Position numbers and translations under genes: made by a program | The notes under the pieces: model-generated | The model's input: only the letters and a program-made list of their open reading frames with translations | The model's database searches: none | What the model was told of the DNA's origin: nothing | Shown: positions 15,877 to 25,101 of the stretch, one piece after another | Layout: the number at the start of each line of letters is the position of its first letter | Position numbering within the stretch: position 1 is the first letter of the stretch | Origin: Rhodocyclaceae bacterium | GTDB lineage: Bacteria; Pseudomonadota; Gammaproteobacteria; Burkholderiales; Rhodocyclaceae | DNA length: 64,000 nt | Direction of reading: 5' to 3' | Assembly (NCBI GenBank): GCA_026646875.1 | Contig: JAPKHL010000001.1 | Coordinates: 54,234 to 118,233 of the forward strand

Positions 15877-17982
15877 ATGACCGCCCGCTCCGCCTCACCG
15901 CATGGCGCCCAGCGCCGCTTCCCCCCGGAACACTTCCTCAACCGCGAACTCGGCCTGCTCGCCTTCAACCGCCGCGTGCTCTCGCAGGCGCGCAACCCGC
16001 AGGCACCCCTGCTCGAGCGGCTGCGCTTCCTGTGCATCGTCTCGAGCAACCTCGACGAGTTCTTCGAGATCCGCATGGCCGGTCTCAAGGAGCAGATCAA
16101 GCTGCGCTCGACAACGCTGTCGACCGACGGCAAGACGCCGCAGGAAGCCTTCCAGGAAGTGAGCGCCGCCGCGCACGCGCTGGTCGCCGAGCAGTACGCG
16201 CTGTTCAACGACGAGGTGCTGCCGCAGCTCGCCGGCGAGGGCATCCGCTTCCTGCGCCGGGTGGACTGGACCGACGCGCAGCGGGCGTGGATCCGCGAGT
16301 ATTTCTTCCGCGAGGTGATGCCGGTGCTGACACCGATCGGTCTCGACCCCTCGCACCCCTTCCCGCGTGTGCTCAACAAGAGCCTCAACTTCGCCGTGGA
16401 ACTCGAAGGCAAGGATGCCTTCGGACGCAGCTCGGGCGCCGCCATCGTGCAGGCCCCGCGCGTCCTCCCCCGGGTGATCCAGCTGCCCTCTCAACTGTGC
16501 GACTGCGCGCACGGATTCGTCTTCCTCTCCTCGATTCTGCACGGCTTCGTCGGCGAACTGTTCGCCGGCATGGAAGTGCGCGGCTGCTACCAGTTCCGCG
16601 TCACGCGCAACAGCGACCTCTTCGTCGACGAGGAAGAGGTGAAGAACCTGCGCGCCAAGATCCAGGGCGAGCTGCCGCAGCGCCACTTCGGCGACGCCGT
16701 CCGCCTCGAGGTCGCCGACAACTGCTCGCCGGCGATGACCGAGTTTCTCCTCGCCCAGTTCGGCCTCGGCGAGGCCGACCTCTACCGCGTGCCCGGCCCG
16801 GTGAACCTGGTGCGCCTGATGCAGGTGCCCGACAAGGTCGGCCGCGACGACCTCAAGTTCCCGGCCTTCCAGCCCGGCACGCCGGCCGCGCTGCAGAAAT
16901 CGCGCAATCTCTTCGCCAGCATCCGTGCCGGCGACATCCTGCTGCACCACCCCTACCAGAGCTTCAACCCGGTGATCGAGCTGCTCGACCAGGCGGCGAC
17001 CGACCCTCAGGTGGTGGCAATCAAGATGACCGTCTACCGCACCGGCACCGACTCGGTGCTGATGCAGTCGCTGCTGCGCGCCGCGCAGAACGGCAAGGAA
17101 GTGACGGTGATCGTCGAGCTGATGGCGCGCTTCGACGAGGAAGCCAACATCGGCTGGGCGACCAAGCTCGAGGAGGTCGGCGCGCACGTGGTCTACGGCG
17201 TCGTCGGCTACAAGACGCACGCCAAGATGCTGATGGTGGTGCGCCGCGAGGACGGACGCGAGGGCAGCGTGCTGCGCCGCTACGTGCACCTCGGCACCGG
17301 CAACTACCACCCGCGCACCGCCCGCCTGTACACCGACTTCGGCCTGCTCACCTGCAACGAGGAGATCGGCAGCGACGTCAACGAGGTCTTCAAGCAGCTC
17401 ACCGGCCTCGGCCGCGCGCAGAAGCTGCACCACCTGTGGCAGGCGCCGTTCTCGCTGCAGTCCAACATCATCGCGGCGATCCGCGCCGAGACCGAGGCTG
17501 CGCGCGCCGGCCAGCGGGCACGCATCATCGCCAAGATGAACTCGCTGCTCGAACCCGAGACCATCGCCGCGCTCTACGAGGCCTCGCAGGCCGGTGTGCG
17601 GATCGACCTCATCGTGCGCGGCGTCTGCGCACTGCGGCCGGGCATCAAGGGGCTCTCCGAGAACATCCGCGTGCGCTCGATCATCGGCCGCCTGCTCGAA
17701 CACCATCGCATCTTCTACTTCCACGCCGGCGGCGAGGAGAAGGTCTACCTGTCGAGCGCCGACTGGATGGAGCGCAACTTCTTCCGGCGCATCGAGCTCG
17801 CCTTCCCGGTACTCGACCGCAAGCTCAAGCGGCGCGTGATCGCGGAAGGCCTGCAGATGTACCTTGCCGACAACCGGCAATCCTGGGAAATGGACGGCAA
17901 CGGCGGCTACCAGCTGCGCCGCGGCACCCGCGCCAAGCCGCGCTGCGCGCAGTGCGAGCTGATCGAACTGCTGAAGCCCTGA
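15877..17982 (+). CDS. ppk1: Polyphosphate kinase 1
   Basis: 701 residues (E. coli 688). Reversibly polymerises the gamma-phosphate of ATP into polyphosphate. The N, head and two phospholipase-D-like C domains are present: HFLNRELGLLAFNRRVLSQA, FLCIVSSNLDEFFEIRMAGL, VVAIKMTVYRTG, then GYKTHAKMLMVVRRED (autophosphorylated-His region) and LGTGNYHPRTARLYTDFGLL, and at the end a Cys-containing KPRCAQCELIELL tail. ATG 15877 is preferred over 15811 because the latter abuts the Pho-box-like site. Divergent from ppx, so synthesis and breakdown of polyP share one control region. Confidence 0.95.
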   Translation: MTARSASPHGAQRRFPPEHFLNRELGLLAFNRRVLSQARNPQAPLLERLRFLCIVSSNLDEFFEIRMAGLKEQIKLRSTTLSTDGKTPQEAFQEVSAAAHALVAEQYALFNDEVLPQLAGEGIRFLRRVDWTDAQRAWIREYFFREVMPVLTPIGLDPSHPFPRVLNKSLNFAVELEGKDAFGRSSGAAIVQAPRVLPRVIQLPSQLCDCAHGFVFLSSILHGFVGELFAGMEVRGCYQFRVTRNSDLFVDEEEVKNLRAKIQGELPQRHFGDAVRLEVADNCSPAMTEFLLAQFGLGEADLYRVPGPVNLVRLMQVPDKVGRDDLKFPAFQPGTPAALQKSRNLFASIRAGDILLHHPYQSFNPVIELLDQAATDPQVVAIKMTVYRTGTDSVLMQSLLRAAQNGKEVTVIVELMARFDEEANIGWATKLEEVGAHVVYGVVGYKTHAKMLMVVRREDGREGSVLRRYVHLGTGNYHPRTARLYTDFGLLTCNEEIGSDVNEVFKQLTGLGRAQKLHHLWQAPFSLQSNIIAAIRAETEAARAGQRARIIAKMNSLLEPETIAALYEASQAGVRIDLIVRGVCALRPGIKGLSENIRVRSIIGRLLEHHRIFYFHAGGEEKVYLSSADWMERNFFRRIELAFPVLDRKLKRRVIAEGLQMYLADNRQSWEMDGNGGYQLRRGTRAKPRCAQCELIELLKP

Positions 17983-18003
17983 CGCCGCCTGCCGCGCGGC
18001 GGC

Positions 18004-21000
18004 TCACGCAGGCAGCGCGGCAAGCGCCGCGTTGCCGCCCGCCGCCGCCGTATTCACCGTCAGCACGCGCTCGACCAGCAAGCGGTCGAGCGGCCAGCCC
18101 CGGGGCCAGTGACGCCGGGCAAGCAGCGGCCGCAGGGGACCGTCGAGACCGGCGAGACGGGCGCGCAGAGCCGCCTCGGTCGCCACGCTGCCGCTGAACA
18201 GCAGCGCATCGCAGGCGGTCAGCGCCGCCGCCTCCGGCAGGCAGCGCAGGCGCGCGGCCACGGCCGCCGGCAAGCGCTCCCGCAGCGCCTCCACGGCCGG
18301 CGCGGCGACCAGCAGCACCCGGTTGCCGCAAGCCAGGGCGGCGGCGATCTGCGCCAGCAGCAGCGCCTCCCCGGCGGCCGGGTCCGGCCCGGAGCACGCC
18401 TCCACCAGGCACAGCACGCGGCCGCGCGGCGCAAAGGTCAGACGATTGGATTCCCCGGTCGGCCCGGGCAGATCGATCCGCCAGCCCAGGAGCGAACACG
18501 CCGCGAACCCGGCGCAGCAGGCCGCCAGACCCTCGTTGCCGCCCTGTCGCGCCCACCCGGCGAACGCACGGAAGGCTGCCTGCGCCTCCGCCATATCCTC
18601 CATACCCTCCGGCGACGATGGTGGCAACGACGGCGGCGGCAGCGCGCCGAAGCGCGCCGGCGGCATGTTGCCCAGCCCGGCGAGACGCGGCAGGTAGAGC
18701 GGGCCGCCGGCCTTCGGCCCGGTGCCCGAGCGCCCCTCGCCGCCGAAAGGCTGCACGCCGACCACGGCACCGATCATGTTGCGGTTCACGTAAAGGTTGC
18801 CGGCGCGGATGCGCGCGGCGACCCGCCCGACGGTGGCGTCGATGCGCGTGTGCAGGCCGCAGGTGAGGCCATGGCCGGTGGCGTTGATCGCCTCGATCAG
18901 CGCATCGAGTTCCGCATGCCGGTAGCGCAACACGTGCAGCACCGGGCCGAAGACCTCGCGGCCGGGATCGGCCGGCGTGTCGATCCCGATCAGCGTCGGC
19001 GGCACGAAGCTCCCGCCCGCGCAGCCCGCCGGCAGGGGCAGGCGGAACACCGGCCGCCCTGCCGCCCGGCAGGCCGCGACATGGGCCTCGACGGCGTCGC
19101 GCGCCGCCGCGTCGATCAGCGGCCCGACATCGGTCGACAGGCACGCCGGATCGCCCACGGCGAGTTCACCCATGGCCGCCCGCAGCAGTCCGAGCACCGG
19201 CCCGGCGATCTCCTCCTGCAGACAGAGCACGCGCAGCGCCGAACAGCGCTGACCGGCGCTGTCAAAGGCCGAGGTCAGCACGTCCTGCACCACCTGCTCG
19301 GGGTGCGCCGAGGCATCGACGATCATCGCGTTCTGCCCGCCGGTCTCGGCGATCAACCGGGGCTCGGCGCTCCCCGGCGGACGCCGGGCGAGCGTCCGGT
19401 TGATCGACTGCGCCACCTCACCGGAACCGGTGAACACCACGCCGCGCACGCGCGGGTCGCCGACCAGCGCCGCGCCGACCGTCTCGCCGCGACCGGGCAG
19501 GAACTGCAGCGCGGCGGGCGGCACTCCGGCGCGACGGAAGAGCGACGTCGCCAGCGCGGCGACCAGCGGCGTCTGCCCGGCCGGCTTGGCCAGCACCGGG
19601 CTGCCGGCGGCAAGCGCGCCGGCCACCTGGCCGACGAAGATGGCCAGCGGAAAATTCCACGGGCTGATGCAGGCCACCGGGCCGGGCGCGGCCATCCCAC
19701 TCCCTCCCGGGTCCCCTGGAATTTCAGGGTCTTCCGCCCATATCCCGCGCGCCTGCTGCGCGTAGTAGCGGCAGAAATCGACCGCCTCGCGCACCTCGGC
19801 GACGGCATTCGCCCAGGTCTTGCCGGCTTCGCGGATGCACAGGCTGCACAGCGCGTCGCGTTCCCCCTCGAACAGGTCGGCGGCCTTCTCGAGCAGTTCG
19901 GCGCGCCGTGCCGCCGGCGTGGCGTGCCAGTCGCCGGCAAAGGCAGCGGCCGCCTCGATCGCCCGGGCGACCGTCGCCGCGTCGGCCTCGTGCACATGGC
20001 CGACGATCTCCGCATGGCGCGCCGGATTGCGCACCGGCCGCCCGCCCTCCGCTCCGCCCGGCGCGCCCCCGGGCAAGGGCTGCGCGAGCAGCGGCGCAGC
20101 CTGCCAGTGCCGCGCGCGCAAGGCCTCGAGGGCACACGCGAAGGCGTGCAGCGGCGCCTCGCCGGCGAGGTCGACACCGGCCGAGTTGCGGCGCGCGCCG
20201 TAGAGCGCGGGCGGACGCGGAATCGCCGGATGCGGCGTGCCGCCGTCGCGGACGACGGTTTCGAGCGGATCGGCGAGCAGCGCTTCGGTGTCCAGCGCCG
20301 CATCCTCGAGGCGGTTGACGAAGGAGGTGTTGGCGCCGTTCTCCAGCAGGCGGCGGACCAGATAGGGCAGCAGGGTGGCGTGGCTGCCCACCGGCGCGTA
20401 GATGCGGCAGCGGTGGCCGGAGCCGGCGAGCCCGTCGTAGAGCGCCTCGCCCATGCCGTGCAGGCACTGGAATTCGTAATCGTCGACCCCGTGCGCGGCG
20501 GCCAGCCGCAGCAGGCAGGCCAGGGTCTGCGCGTTGTGCGTGGCGAACTGCGGATAGACCGCGTCCGGCGCGGCGAGCAGGCGCTCCGCGCAGGCCAGGT
20601 AGGCCAGGTCGGTGTGCGCCTTGCGCGTGTAGACCGGATAGTCGTCGAGACCGTCGACCTGCGCGCGCTTGATCTCGCTGTCCCAGTAGGCTCCCTTGAC
20701 GAGGCGCAGCGGCAGGCGGCGGCCGCTGCGCCGGGCGAGCGCCAGCAGGTGGTCGATCACCGCCGGGCAGCATTTCTGGTAGGCCTGCACGACGAAGCCC
20801 AGCCCCGTCCAGCCGGCGAGATCGGGGTCGGCGACGAGCGCCTCGAAGAGATCGAGCGAGAGCGCCAGGCGGTCGGCCTCCTCGGCGTCGATATTGACGC
20901 CGAGATCGTGGGTCTTCGCCCGCAGCAGCAGCGCCTTCAGGCGCGGCAGCAGCTCGGCGCGCACCCGCGCCCGCTGCGCGCGGCAGTAGCGCGGGTGCAG

Positions 21001-21774
21001 CGCGGAAAGCTTGAGCGAGATGCCGGGGCCGGCACGCGGCCCGGCACCGCCGGCGGCGCGGCCGATGGCCTCGATGGCATCGGCGTAGGCGCGCGCATAG
21101 CGCTCGGCGTCGGCGCCGGTCAGCGCCGCCTCGCCAAGCATGTCGAAGGAGTGGACGTAGCCGCGCGCGACCCCTGCCCGGCTGCGCGCCAGCGCCCCCC
21201 CGATCGTTTCGCCCATCACGAATTGCCGGCCGAGCAGACGCATGCCGAGATCGATGCCGCGCCGCAGCAGCGGCTCGCCGCCACGCGCGAGCAGCCGCCC
21301 CAGCGGATCGCCGCCGGCATGCGCGCCGGCCAGGCGGCCGCCGAGCAGCAGACCGCGGGTGGCCGCCTCGATCAGCAGCGAGCCGCTGTGGCCAAGATGG
21401 GCCGACCAGTCGCCCTGCGCCAGCCGGTCGCGGATCAGGCGGTCGGCGGTGGTCGCGTCGGGAATGCGCAGGAGCGCCTCGGCGAGGGACATCAGCGCCA
21501 GGCCCTCGCGGCTGTCCAGGGGATATTCGTGGAGCAGCCGGGCGACGTCGACGCGGCCGCGCCGGCGCGCGCGCACGGCGTCCACCAGCGCGGCGGCCTG
21601 CGCACGCACCGCGGCGGGATCGACCCGCGAGGCGCCCCCCGCCTGCCATTCGGCGAGCAGCCCGGCAACGCACGCCGCTTCGCCGCGCCGGCAAGCCGCA
21701 TCGATGGCCCGGCGCAGAGGATCGTCGGAAACAGCGGAAAGATCGGAATCAGCGGCAATCGACGGTGTGCTCAT
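18004..21774 (-). CDS. putA: PutA, bifunctional proline dehydrogenase / glutamate-semialdehyde dehydrogenase
   Basis: 1256 residues. FAD-dependent proline oxidation then NAD-dependent oxidation to glutamate, with channelled intermediate. The PRODH barrel includes GISLKLSALHPRY, RLVKGAYWDSEIKRAQ (near 358) and YAPVGSHATLLPYLVRRLLE. The ALDH domain includes ISPWNFPLAIF, ETGGQNAMIVD and SAGQRCSALR with catalytic Cys near 845. A C-terminal ALDH-like dimerisation domain (about 1050-1256) ends VNTAAAGGNAALAALPA, as in long PutAs. The N-terminus lacks the ribbon-helix-helix DNA-binding domain, so it should not repress itself. Start at 21774 has GAGGGGA five bases upstream; the track start at 21831 is not needed. 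Confidence 0.95.
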   Translation of the reverse strand: MSTPSIAADSDLSAVSDDPLRRAIDAACRRGEAACVAGLLAEWQAGGASRVDPAAVRAQAAALVDAVRARRRGRVDVARLLHEYPLDSREGLALMSLAEALLRIPDATTADRLIRDRLAQGDWSAHLGHSGSLLIEAATRGLLLGGRLAGAHAGGDPLGRLLARGGEPLLRRGIDLGMRLLGRQFVMGETIGGALARSRAGVARGYVHSFDMLGEAALTGADAERYARAYADAIEAIGRAAGGAGPRAGPGISLKLSALHPRYCRAQRARVRAELLPRLKALLLRAKTHDLGVNIDAEEADRLALSLDLFEALVADPDLAGWTGLGFVVQAYQKCCPAVIDHLLALARRSGRRLPLRLVKGAYWDSEIKRAQVDGLDDYPVYTRKAHTDLAYLACAERLLAAPDAVYPQFATHNAQTLACLLRLAAAHGVDDYEFQCLHGMGEALYDGLAGSGHRCRIYAPVGSHATLLPYLVRRLLENGANTSFVNRLEDAALDTEALLADPLETVVRDGGTPHPAIPRPPALYGARRNSAGVDLAGEAPLHAFACALEALRARHWQAAPLLAQPLPGGAPGGAEGGRPVRNPARHAEIVGHVHEADAATVARAIEAAAAFAGDWHATPAARRAELLEKAADLFEGERDALCSLCIREAGKTWANAVAEVREAVDFCRYYAQQARGIWAEDPEIPGDPGGSGMAAPGPVACISPWNFPLAIFVGQVAGALAAGSPVLAKPAGQTPLVAALATSLFRRAGVPPAALQFLPGRGETVGAALVGDPRVRGVVFTGSGEVAQSINRTLARRPPGSAEPRLIAETGGQNAMIVDASAHPEQVVQDVLTSAFDSAGQRCSALRVLCLQEEIAGPVLGLLRAAMGELAVGDPACLSTDVGPLIDAAARDAVEAHVAACRAAGRPVFRLPLPAGCAGGSFVPPTLIGIDTPADPGREVFGPVLHVLRYRHAELDALIEAINATGHGLTCGLHTRIDATVGRVAARIRAGNLYVNRNMIGAVVGVQPFGGEGRSGTGPKAGGPLYLPRLAGLGNMPPARFGALPPPSLPPSSPEGMEDMAEAQAAFRAFAGWARQGGNEGLAACCAGFAACSLLGWRIDLPGPTGESNRLTFAPRGRVLCLVEACSGPDPAAGEALLLAQIAAALACGNRVLLVAAPAVEALRERLPAAVAARLRCLPEAAALTACDALLFSGSVATEAALRARLAGLDGPLRPLLARRHWPRGWPLDRLLVERVLTVNTAAAGGNAALAALPA

Positions 21775-21851
21775 GACTTTCCCCTCGCATGGCGGCCGGT
21801 ACCCGTGTCCAGTGTAGCCCGCCCGGCGCATCCGGTGACCGCGTCGCGGCC

Positions 21852-22784
21852 TCAGCCCGGGGGCGGCCGCCCCGCGCCCGGCGGATCGCCCTCCCAGTAG
21901 GGATGCTCACCGATCCGCATGGCCAGGTAGTCGATCAGCGTGCGCACGCGTTGCGGCACGTAGCGATTGCCCGGCAACAGGGCATGGATGCCGAGTTCCG
22001 GCTGCCGGTAGGCGGTGAGGATGGGCCGTACGCGCCCCGCCTCGATCGCCGGCGCCGCGATGAAGGTCGGCTGGCAGGTGATGCCGAGACCACGGCAGGC
22101 CGCGTCGAGCAGCGCGTCGCCGTTGTTGGCGCGCAACCGTCCGCGCACCGGAAAGCGCTGTGCCTGGCCATCGATCAGGAAAATCCAGCCGGCCTGCTGC
22201 GCCGGCAGATAGACCAGGCAGTCATGCCCGGCGAGCTCGGCCGGATGGGTCGGCTCGCAGCGCCGGCGCAGGTATTCCGGCGAGGCGACCACGACCAGGC
22301 TGCTGAAGCCGATGCGCCGCGCCACGTCGAGCGGATCGAGGCGGTGCGTGAGCCGGATCGCCAGGTCGATGCCCTCCTCGATGAGGTTCACGCGGCGGTC
22401 GGTGAAATCGAGTTCGACGGTAACCTCCGGCCAGGTGACGCTGAAATCGGCGAGCAGCGGCGCCAGATGCCGCAGGCCGAAGCTGAGCGGCACGCTGACG
22501 CGCAGCAGGCCGCGCGGCGCCTGCCCCTCGCGCGCCACGACGGCGTCGGCGGCCTCGACGAGGTCGAGGATCTCGCGGCATTTCTCCAGATAGGCGACGC
22601 CCGCCGAAGTCAGCGTCAGGCTGCGCGTGCTGCGCGCGATCAGCTTGCAGCCGAGGCGGGCCTCCAGCGCGGCGACCTGACGCGTCACCACCGAGCGGGC
22701 GACGCCGCTCTGCCGCGCCACCGCCGAAAAACTGCCCAGCTCGGCGACGCGCACGAAGGTCCGCAGGGTGTCGAGACGATCCAT
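21852..22784 (-). CDS. LysR-family transcriptional regulator
   Basis: 310 residues from ATG 22784 (TGGAG five bases upstream). N-terminal winged HTH MDRLDTLRTFVRVAELGSFS then QSGVARSVVTRQVAALEARL; C-terminal periplasmic-binding-like effector domain from about 90. It belongs to the large group of LysR proteins that control neighbouring oxidoreductases. It is divergent from the NAD(P)-binding protein gene, with inverted repeats in the 102-bp gap, so that gene is the likely target. The effector is unknown. Confidence 0.92.
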   Translation of the reverse strand: MDRLDTLRTFVRVAELGSFSAVARQSGVARSVVTRQVAALEARLGCKLIARSTRSLTLTSAGVAYLEKCREILDLVEAADAVVAREGQAPRGLLRVSVPLSFGLRHLAPLLADFSVTWPEVTVELDFTDRRVNLIEEGIDLAIRLTHRLDPLDVARRIGFSSLVVVASPEYLRRRCEPTHPAELAGHDCLVYLPAQQAGWIFLIDGQAQRFPVRGRLRANNGDALLDAACRGLGITCQPTFIAAPAIEAGRVRPILTAYRQPELGIHALLPGNRYVPQRVRTLIDYLAMRIGEHPYWEGDPPGAGRPPPG

Positions 22785-22817
22785 TGTTGCTCCAGTGACA
22801 ACGATCAATTGCTTTCT

Positions 22818-22846
22818 GTCGCCTATTTAAGCGCAGATGAGGCGAC
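22818..22846. promoter_or_regulatory. Inverted repeat in the LysR/oxidoreductase divergent promoter
   Basis: GTCGCCT, 15 bp, AGGCGAC: perfect 7-bp arms with centres 22 bp apart, i.e. two helical turns. It lies between the two divergent start codons. A second, shorter IR (GTTG-N9-CAAC at 22786-22802) overlaps the LysR ribosome site. Likely operator, untested. Confidence 0.5.
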
Positions 22847-22886
22847 TACAGTACGCCCATCGACAACGTTTCCGAAGGAGCAGATC

Positions 22887-23759
22887 ATGATTCTCGTCAC
22901 CGGCGCCAACGGCCAGCTCGGCCGCCGCATCGTCGAACACCTCGTCATCCGCCTCGGCGGCACCGCCGGCATCGCCGTCAGCGTGCGCGACGCCGGCAAG
23001 GCGGCCGATCTGTCCCGGCGCGGCATCGCCGTGCGCCAGGCCGATTTCGACCAGCCGGCCACGCTTGCCGCCGCTTTCGCCGGCATCGACAAGCTGGTGC
23101 TGATCTCGACCGACGGTCCCCGGGACGCGCGCATCGCCCAGCACCGCAACGCCATCGCCGCCGCCCGCGCGGCCGGCGTGCGGCACATCCTGTACACCAG
23201 CTTCCTCGACGTTGCCGCCGATTCGCCGGCCGAGTTCGCCGCCGTGCATCGCGCCACCGAGGCCGAGCTGGCCGCCAGCGGCCTGCGCGTCACCCTGCTG
23301 CGCAACCCCCTCTACGCCGACCTCCTGCCGATGGCGCTGGGCGGCGCGCTGGCCGGAGGCGACGGCAGCTTCGCCCTGCCCGCCGGCACCGGCAAGGCGA
23401 GCTTCGTCAGCCGCGAGGAACTGGCCGAGGCGATCGCCGCTGCGGCCGCCGCGCCGGCTCTCGCCAAGGACGTCTACGAGCTGACCGGACAGGCGGTGCA
23501 CGACTACCACGAGGTGGCCGCCGCGGTCGCCGCGGTCACCGGCCGGACGCTGCGCTACCTGCCCACCGACGCGGCGAGCCACGCCGCCGCACTGGTCGCG
23601 CACGGCCTGCCGGACTGGCTGGCGGGCGCGCTGGCGAACATGTACGCAGCCGTGGCGGCCGGCCGCTTCGAGCGCGTGACCAACGACTTCGCGGCACTGG
23701 TCGGCCGCCCGCCGCGTCCGCTCGCCTGCCTCGCGCAGGAACTGTTCGGCAGCCGCTGA
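22887..23759 (+). CDS. NAD(P)-binding NmrA/QOR2-like oxidoreductase
   Basis: 290 residues. The atypical SDR Rossmann start MILVTGANGQLGRRIVEHLV binds NAD(P)H; DKLVLISTDGPRDARIAQHR and RHILYTSFLDVAADSP resemble type 2 quinone oxidoreductases (YtfG) and NmrA-like sensors. No Tyr-x3-Lys catalytic pair is obvious, as usual in this group. GAAGGAG stands seven bases before the ATG. Divergent LysR gene suggests induction by an electrophile or quinone, which is inference. Confidence 0.88.
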   Translation: MILVTGANGQLGRRIVEHLVIRLGGTAGIAVSVRDAGKAADLSRRGIAVRQADFDQPATLAAAFAGIDKLVLISTDGPRDARIAQHRNAIAAARAAGVRHILYTSFLDVAADSPAEFAAVHRATEAELAASGLRVTLLRNPLYADLLPMALGGALAGGDGSFALPAGTGKASFVSREELAEAIAAAAAAPALAKDVYELTGQAVHDYHEVAAAVAAVTGRTLRYLPTDAASHAAALVAHGLPDWLAGALANMYAAVAAGRFERVTNDFAALVGRPPRPLACLAQELFGSR

Positions 23760-23865
23760 GTCGGAACGACGGAGAAGCGGAATGCCGGCCCACCGGAATC
23801 ATCGAGAACGGGAGAACGACGATGTTCGCCTGCGCAAACCAGTCCCCCCGGCCGGAGCATCGCCG

Positions 23866-24408
23866 ATGAGCGGCCAGCGCTACACGCGCACCGCCATCGC
23901 CCTGCACTGGCTGATGGCCCTGCTGATCCTCGGACTGCTCGGCGTCGGCCTGACGATGACTGCACTGCCGCTGTCGCCGTTCAAGCTGCAGGTCTACTCC
24001 TGGCACAAGTGGGCAGGCGTCAGCGCCTTCCTGCTGGTCTGCCTGCGCCTGGCCTGGCGCCTTGGCCACCGACCGCCGGCGCTGCCGCCCGGGATGCCGG
24101 GCTGGCAGCGGCACGCCGCGCACGGCCTGCACCACCTGCTCTACCTGCTGATGTTCGCGATTCCGCTGACCGGCTGGCTGATGAGCTCGGCGAAGGGCTT
24201 CCAGACGGTGTGGTTCGGCGTGCTGCCGCTGCCCGACCTGCTGCCGCGCGACGAGGCCCTCGGCGATCTGCTCAAGCGCGTGCATGCGGGGCTCAACTAC
24301 GGCCTCATCGCGCTGCTCGCCGCGCACGTCGGCGCCGCCCTCAAGCACCACTGGATCGACCGCGACGACATCCTCGTCCGCATCCTGCCCTGGCGGGGCC
24401 GGCGCTGA
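23866..24408 (+). CDS. Cytochrome b561 (di-heme membrane cytochrome)
   Basis: 180 residues from ATG 23866, chosen because the YTRTAIALHWLMALLILGLL helix then begins as in the family. Four membrane helices carry the His ligands (ALHWLM, YSWHKWAG, GLHHLLYLL, RVHAGLNYG and AAHVGAALKHHWIDRD). Cytochrome b561 family members pass electrons from quinol; CybB of E. coli is a superoxide:ubiquinone oxidoreductase. It is followed by two YceI-like genes, a recurring arrangement. Confidence 0.92.
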   Translation: MSGQRYTRTAIALHWLMALLILGLLGVGLTMTALPLSPFKLQVYSWHKWAGVSAFLLVCLRLAWRLGHRPPALPPGMPGWQRHAAHGLHHLLYLLMFAIPLTGWLMSSAKGFQTVWFGVLPLPDLLPRDEALGDLLKRVHAGLNYGLIALLAAHVGAALKHHWIDRDDILVRILPWRGRR

Positions 24409-24470
24409 TGCCTCGCCTCCCACCGCCCCCATGGCGCCTGTCGCCACCGAACCCGTGGAAAGGAATTCCG

Positions 24471-25055
24471 ATGACCCGTTTTCTTCCTCTCGACATCCGC
24501 CTCGCCCTCGCCTGCCTGCCGCTGCTCGCCGCCGGCGGCGCGACGGCGGCGGGCGCGACCTACGGCCAGGTCCTGCCCGAACGGAGCACGCTGACCTTCG
24601 TTTCGAAGCAGATGGGCGTGGCGGTCGACGGCCGCTTCCGCCAGTTCGCCACCACCCTGACCTTCGATCCGGCCCGGCCGGCCCAGGGCAGCGCCCGCTT
24701 CGAGCTCGACATGGCCAGCATCGACGCCGGCTCGAAGGACGCCAACGACGAAGTGGTCGGCAAGGCCTGGTTCGACGTGCGGACACATCCCCGGGCGACC
24801 TTCGTTTCCTCGTCGGTGAAGGCCCTCGGCGGCGACCGCTACGAAGTCGCCGGCACGCTGACGATCAAGGGCCGCGCACTGCCGGTGACGGCCCCCTTCA
24901 CCTTCCGTCAGGAAGGCGGCAACGCCGTCTTCGCCGGTCACTTCCCGCTGCGCCGGCTCGATTTCGGCATCGGCGAGGGCATCTGGTCCGACACCTCGGT
25001 CGTCGCCAACGACGTGCAGATCCGTTTCCACATCGTCGCCGCGCCGCGCAAGTGA
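24471..25055 (+). CDS. YceI-family periplasmic lipid/isoprenoid-binding protein 1
   Basis: 194 residues with a Sec signal (about 1-27, ALACLPLLAAGGATAAGA). The mature part is the YceI lipocalin-like barrel: RSTLTFVSKQMGVAVDGRF, then FELDMASIDAGSKDANDEV and VAGTLTIKGRALPVTAPFTF. YceI-like proteins bind polyisoprenoid lipids or quinones. The start at 24471 lies 62 bp after the cytochrome b561 stop with an AAGGA site. Only about 22 percent or so identity to the second YceI protein by eye, so this is an old duplication or separate acquisition. Confidence 0.92.
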   Translation: MTRFLPLDIRLALACLPLLAAGGATAAGATYGQVLPERSTLTFVSKQMGVAVDGRFRQFATTLTFDPARPAQGSARFELDMASIDAGSKDANDEVVGKAWFDVRTHPRATFVSSSVKALGGDRYEVAGTLTIKGRALPVTAPFTFRQEGGNAVFAGHFPLRRLDFGIGEGIWSDTSVVANDVQIRFHIVAAPRK

Positions 25056-25101
25056 CGCCCGGCAACCCGCGAATCCCCCCACCCCCCAAGGAGAAATAAC
25101 C

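Noticed and set aside
17984-18001. CGCCGC...GCGGCG inverted repeat between ppk1 and putA
   Set aside because: Short and without a U-run; may end transcription but is too weak to list.
18109-21900. 1263-codon ORF on the plus strand through putA
   Set aside because: Antisense to putA, whose motifs are intact; composition (Arg/Gly/Gln runs) is typical of a high-GC shadow frame.
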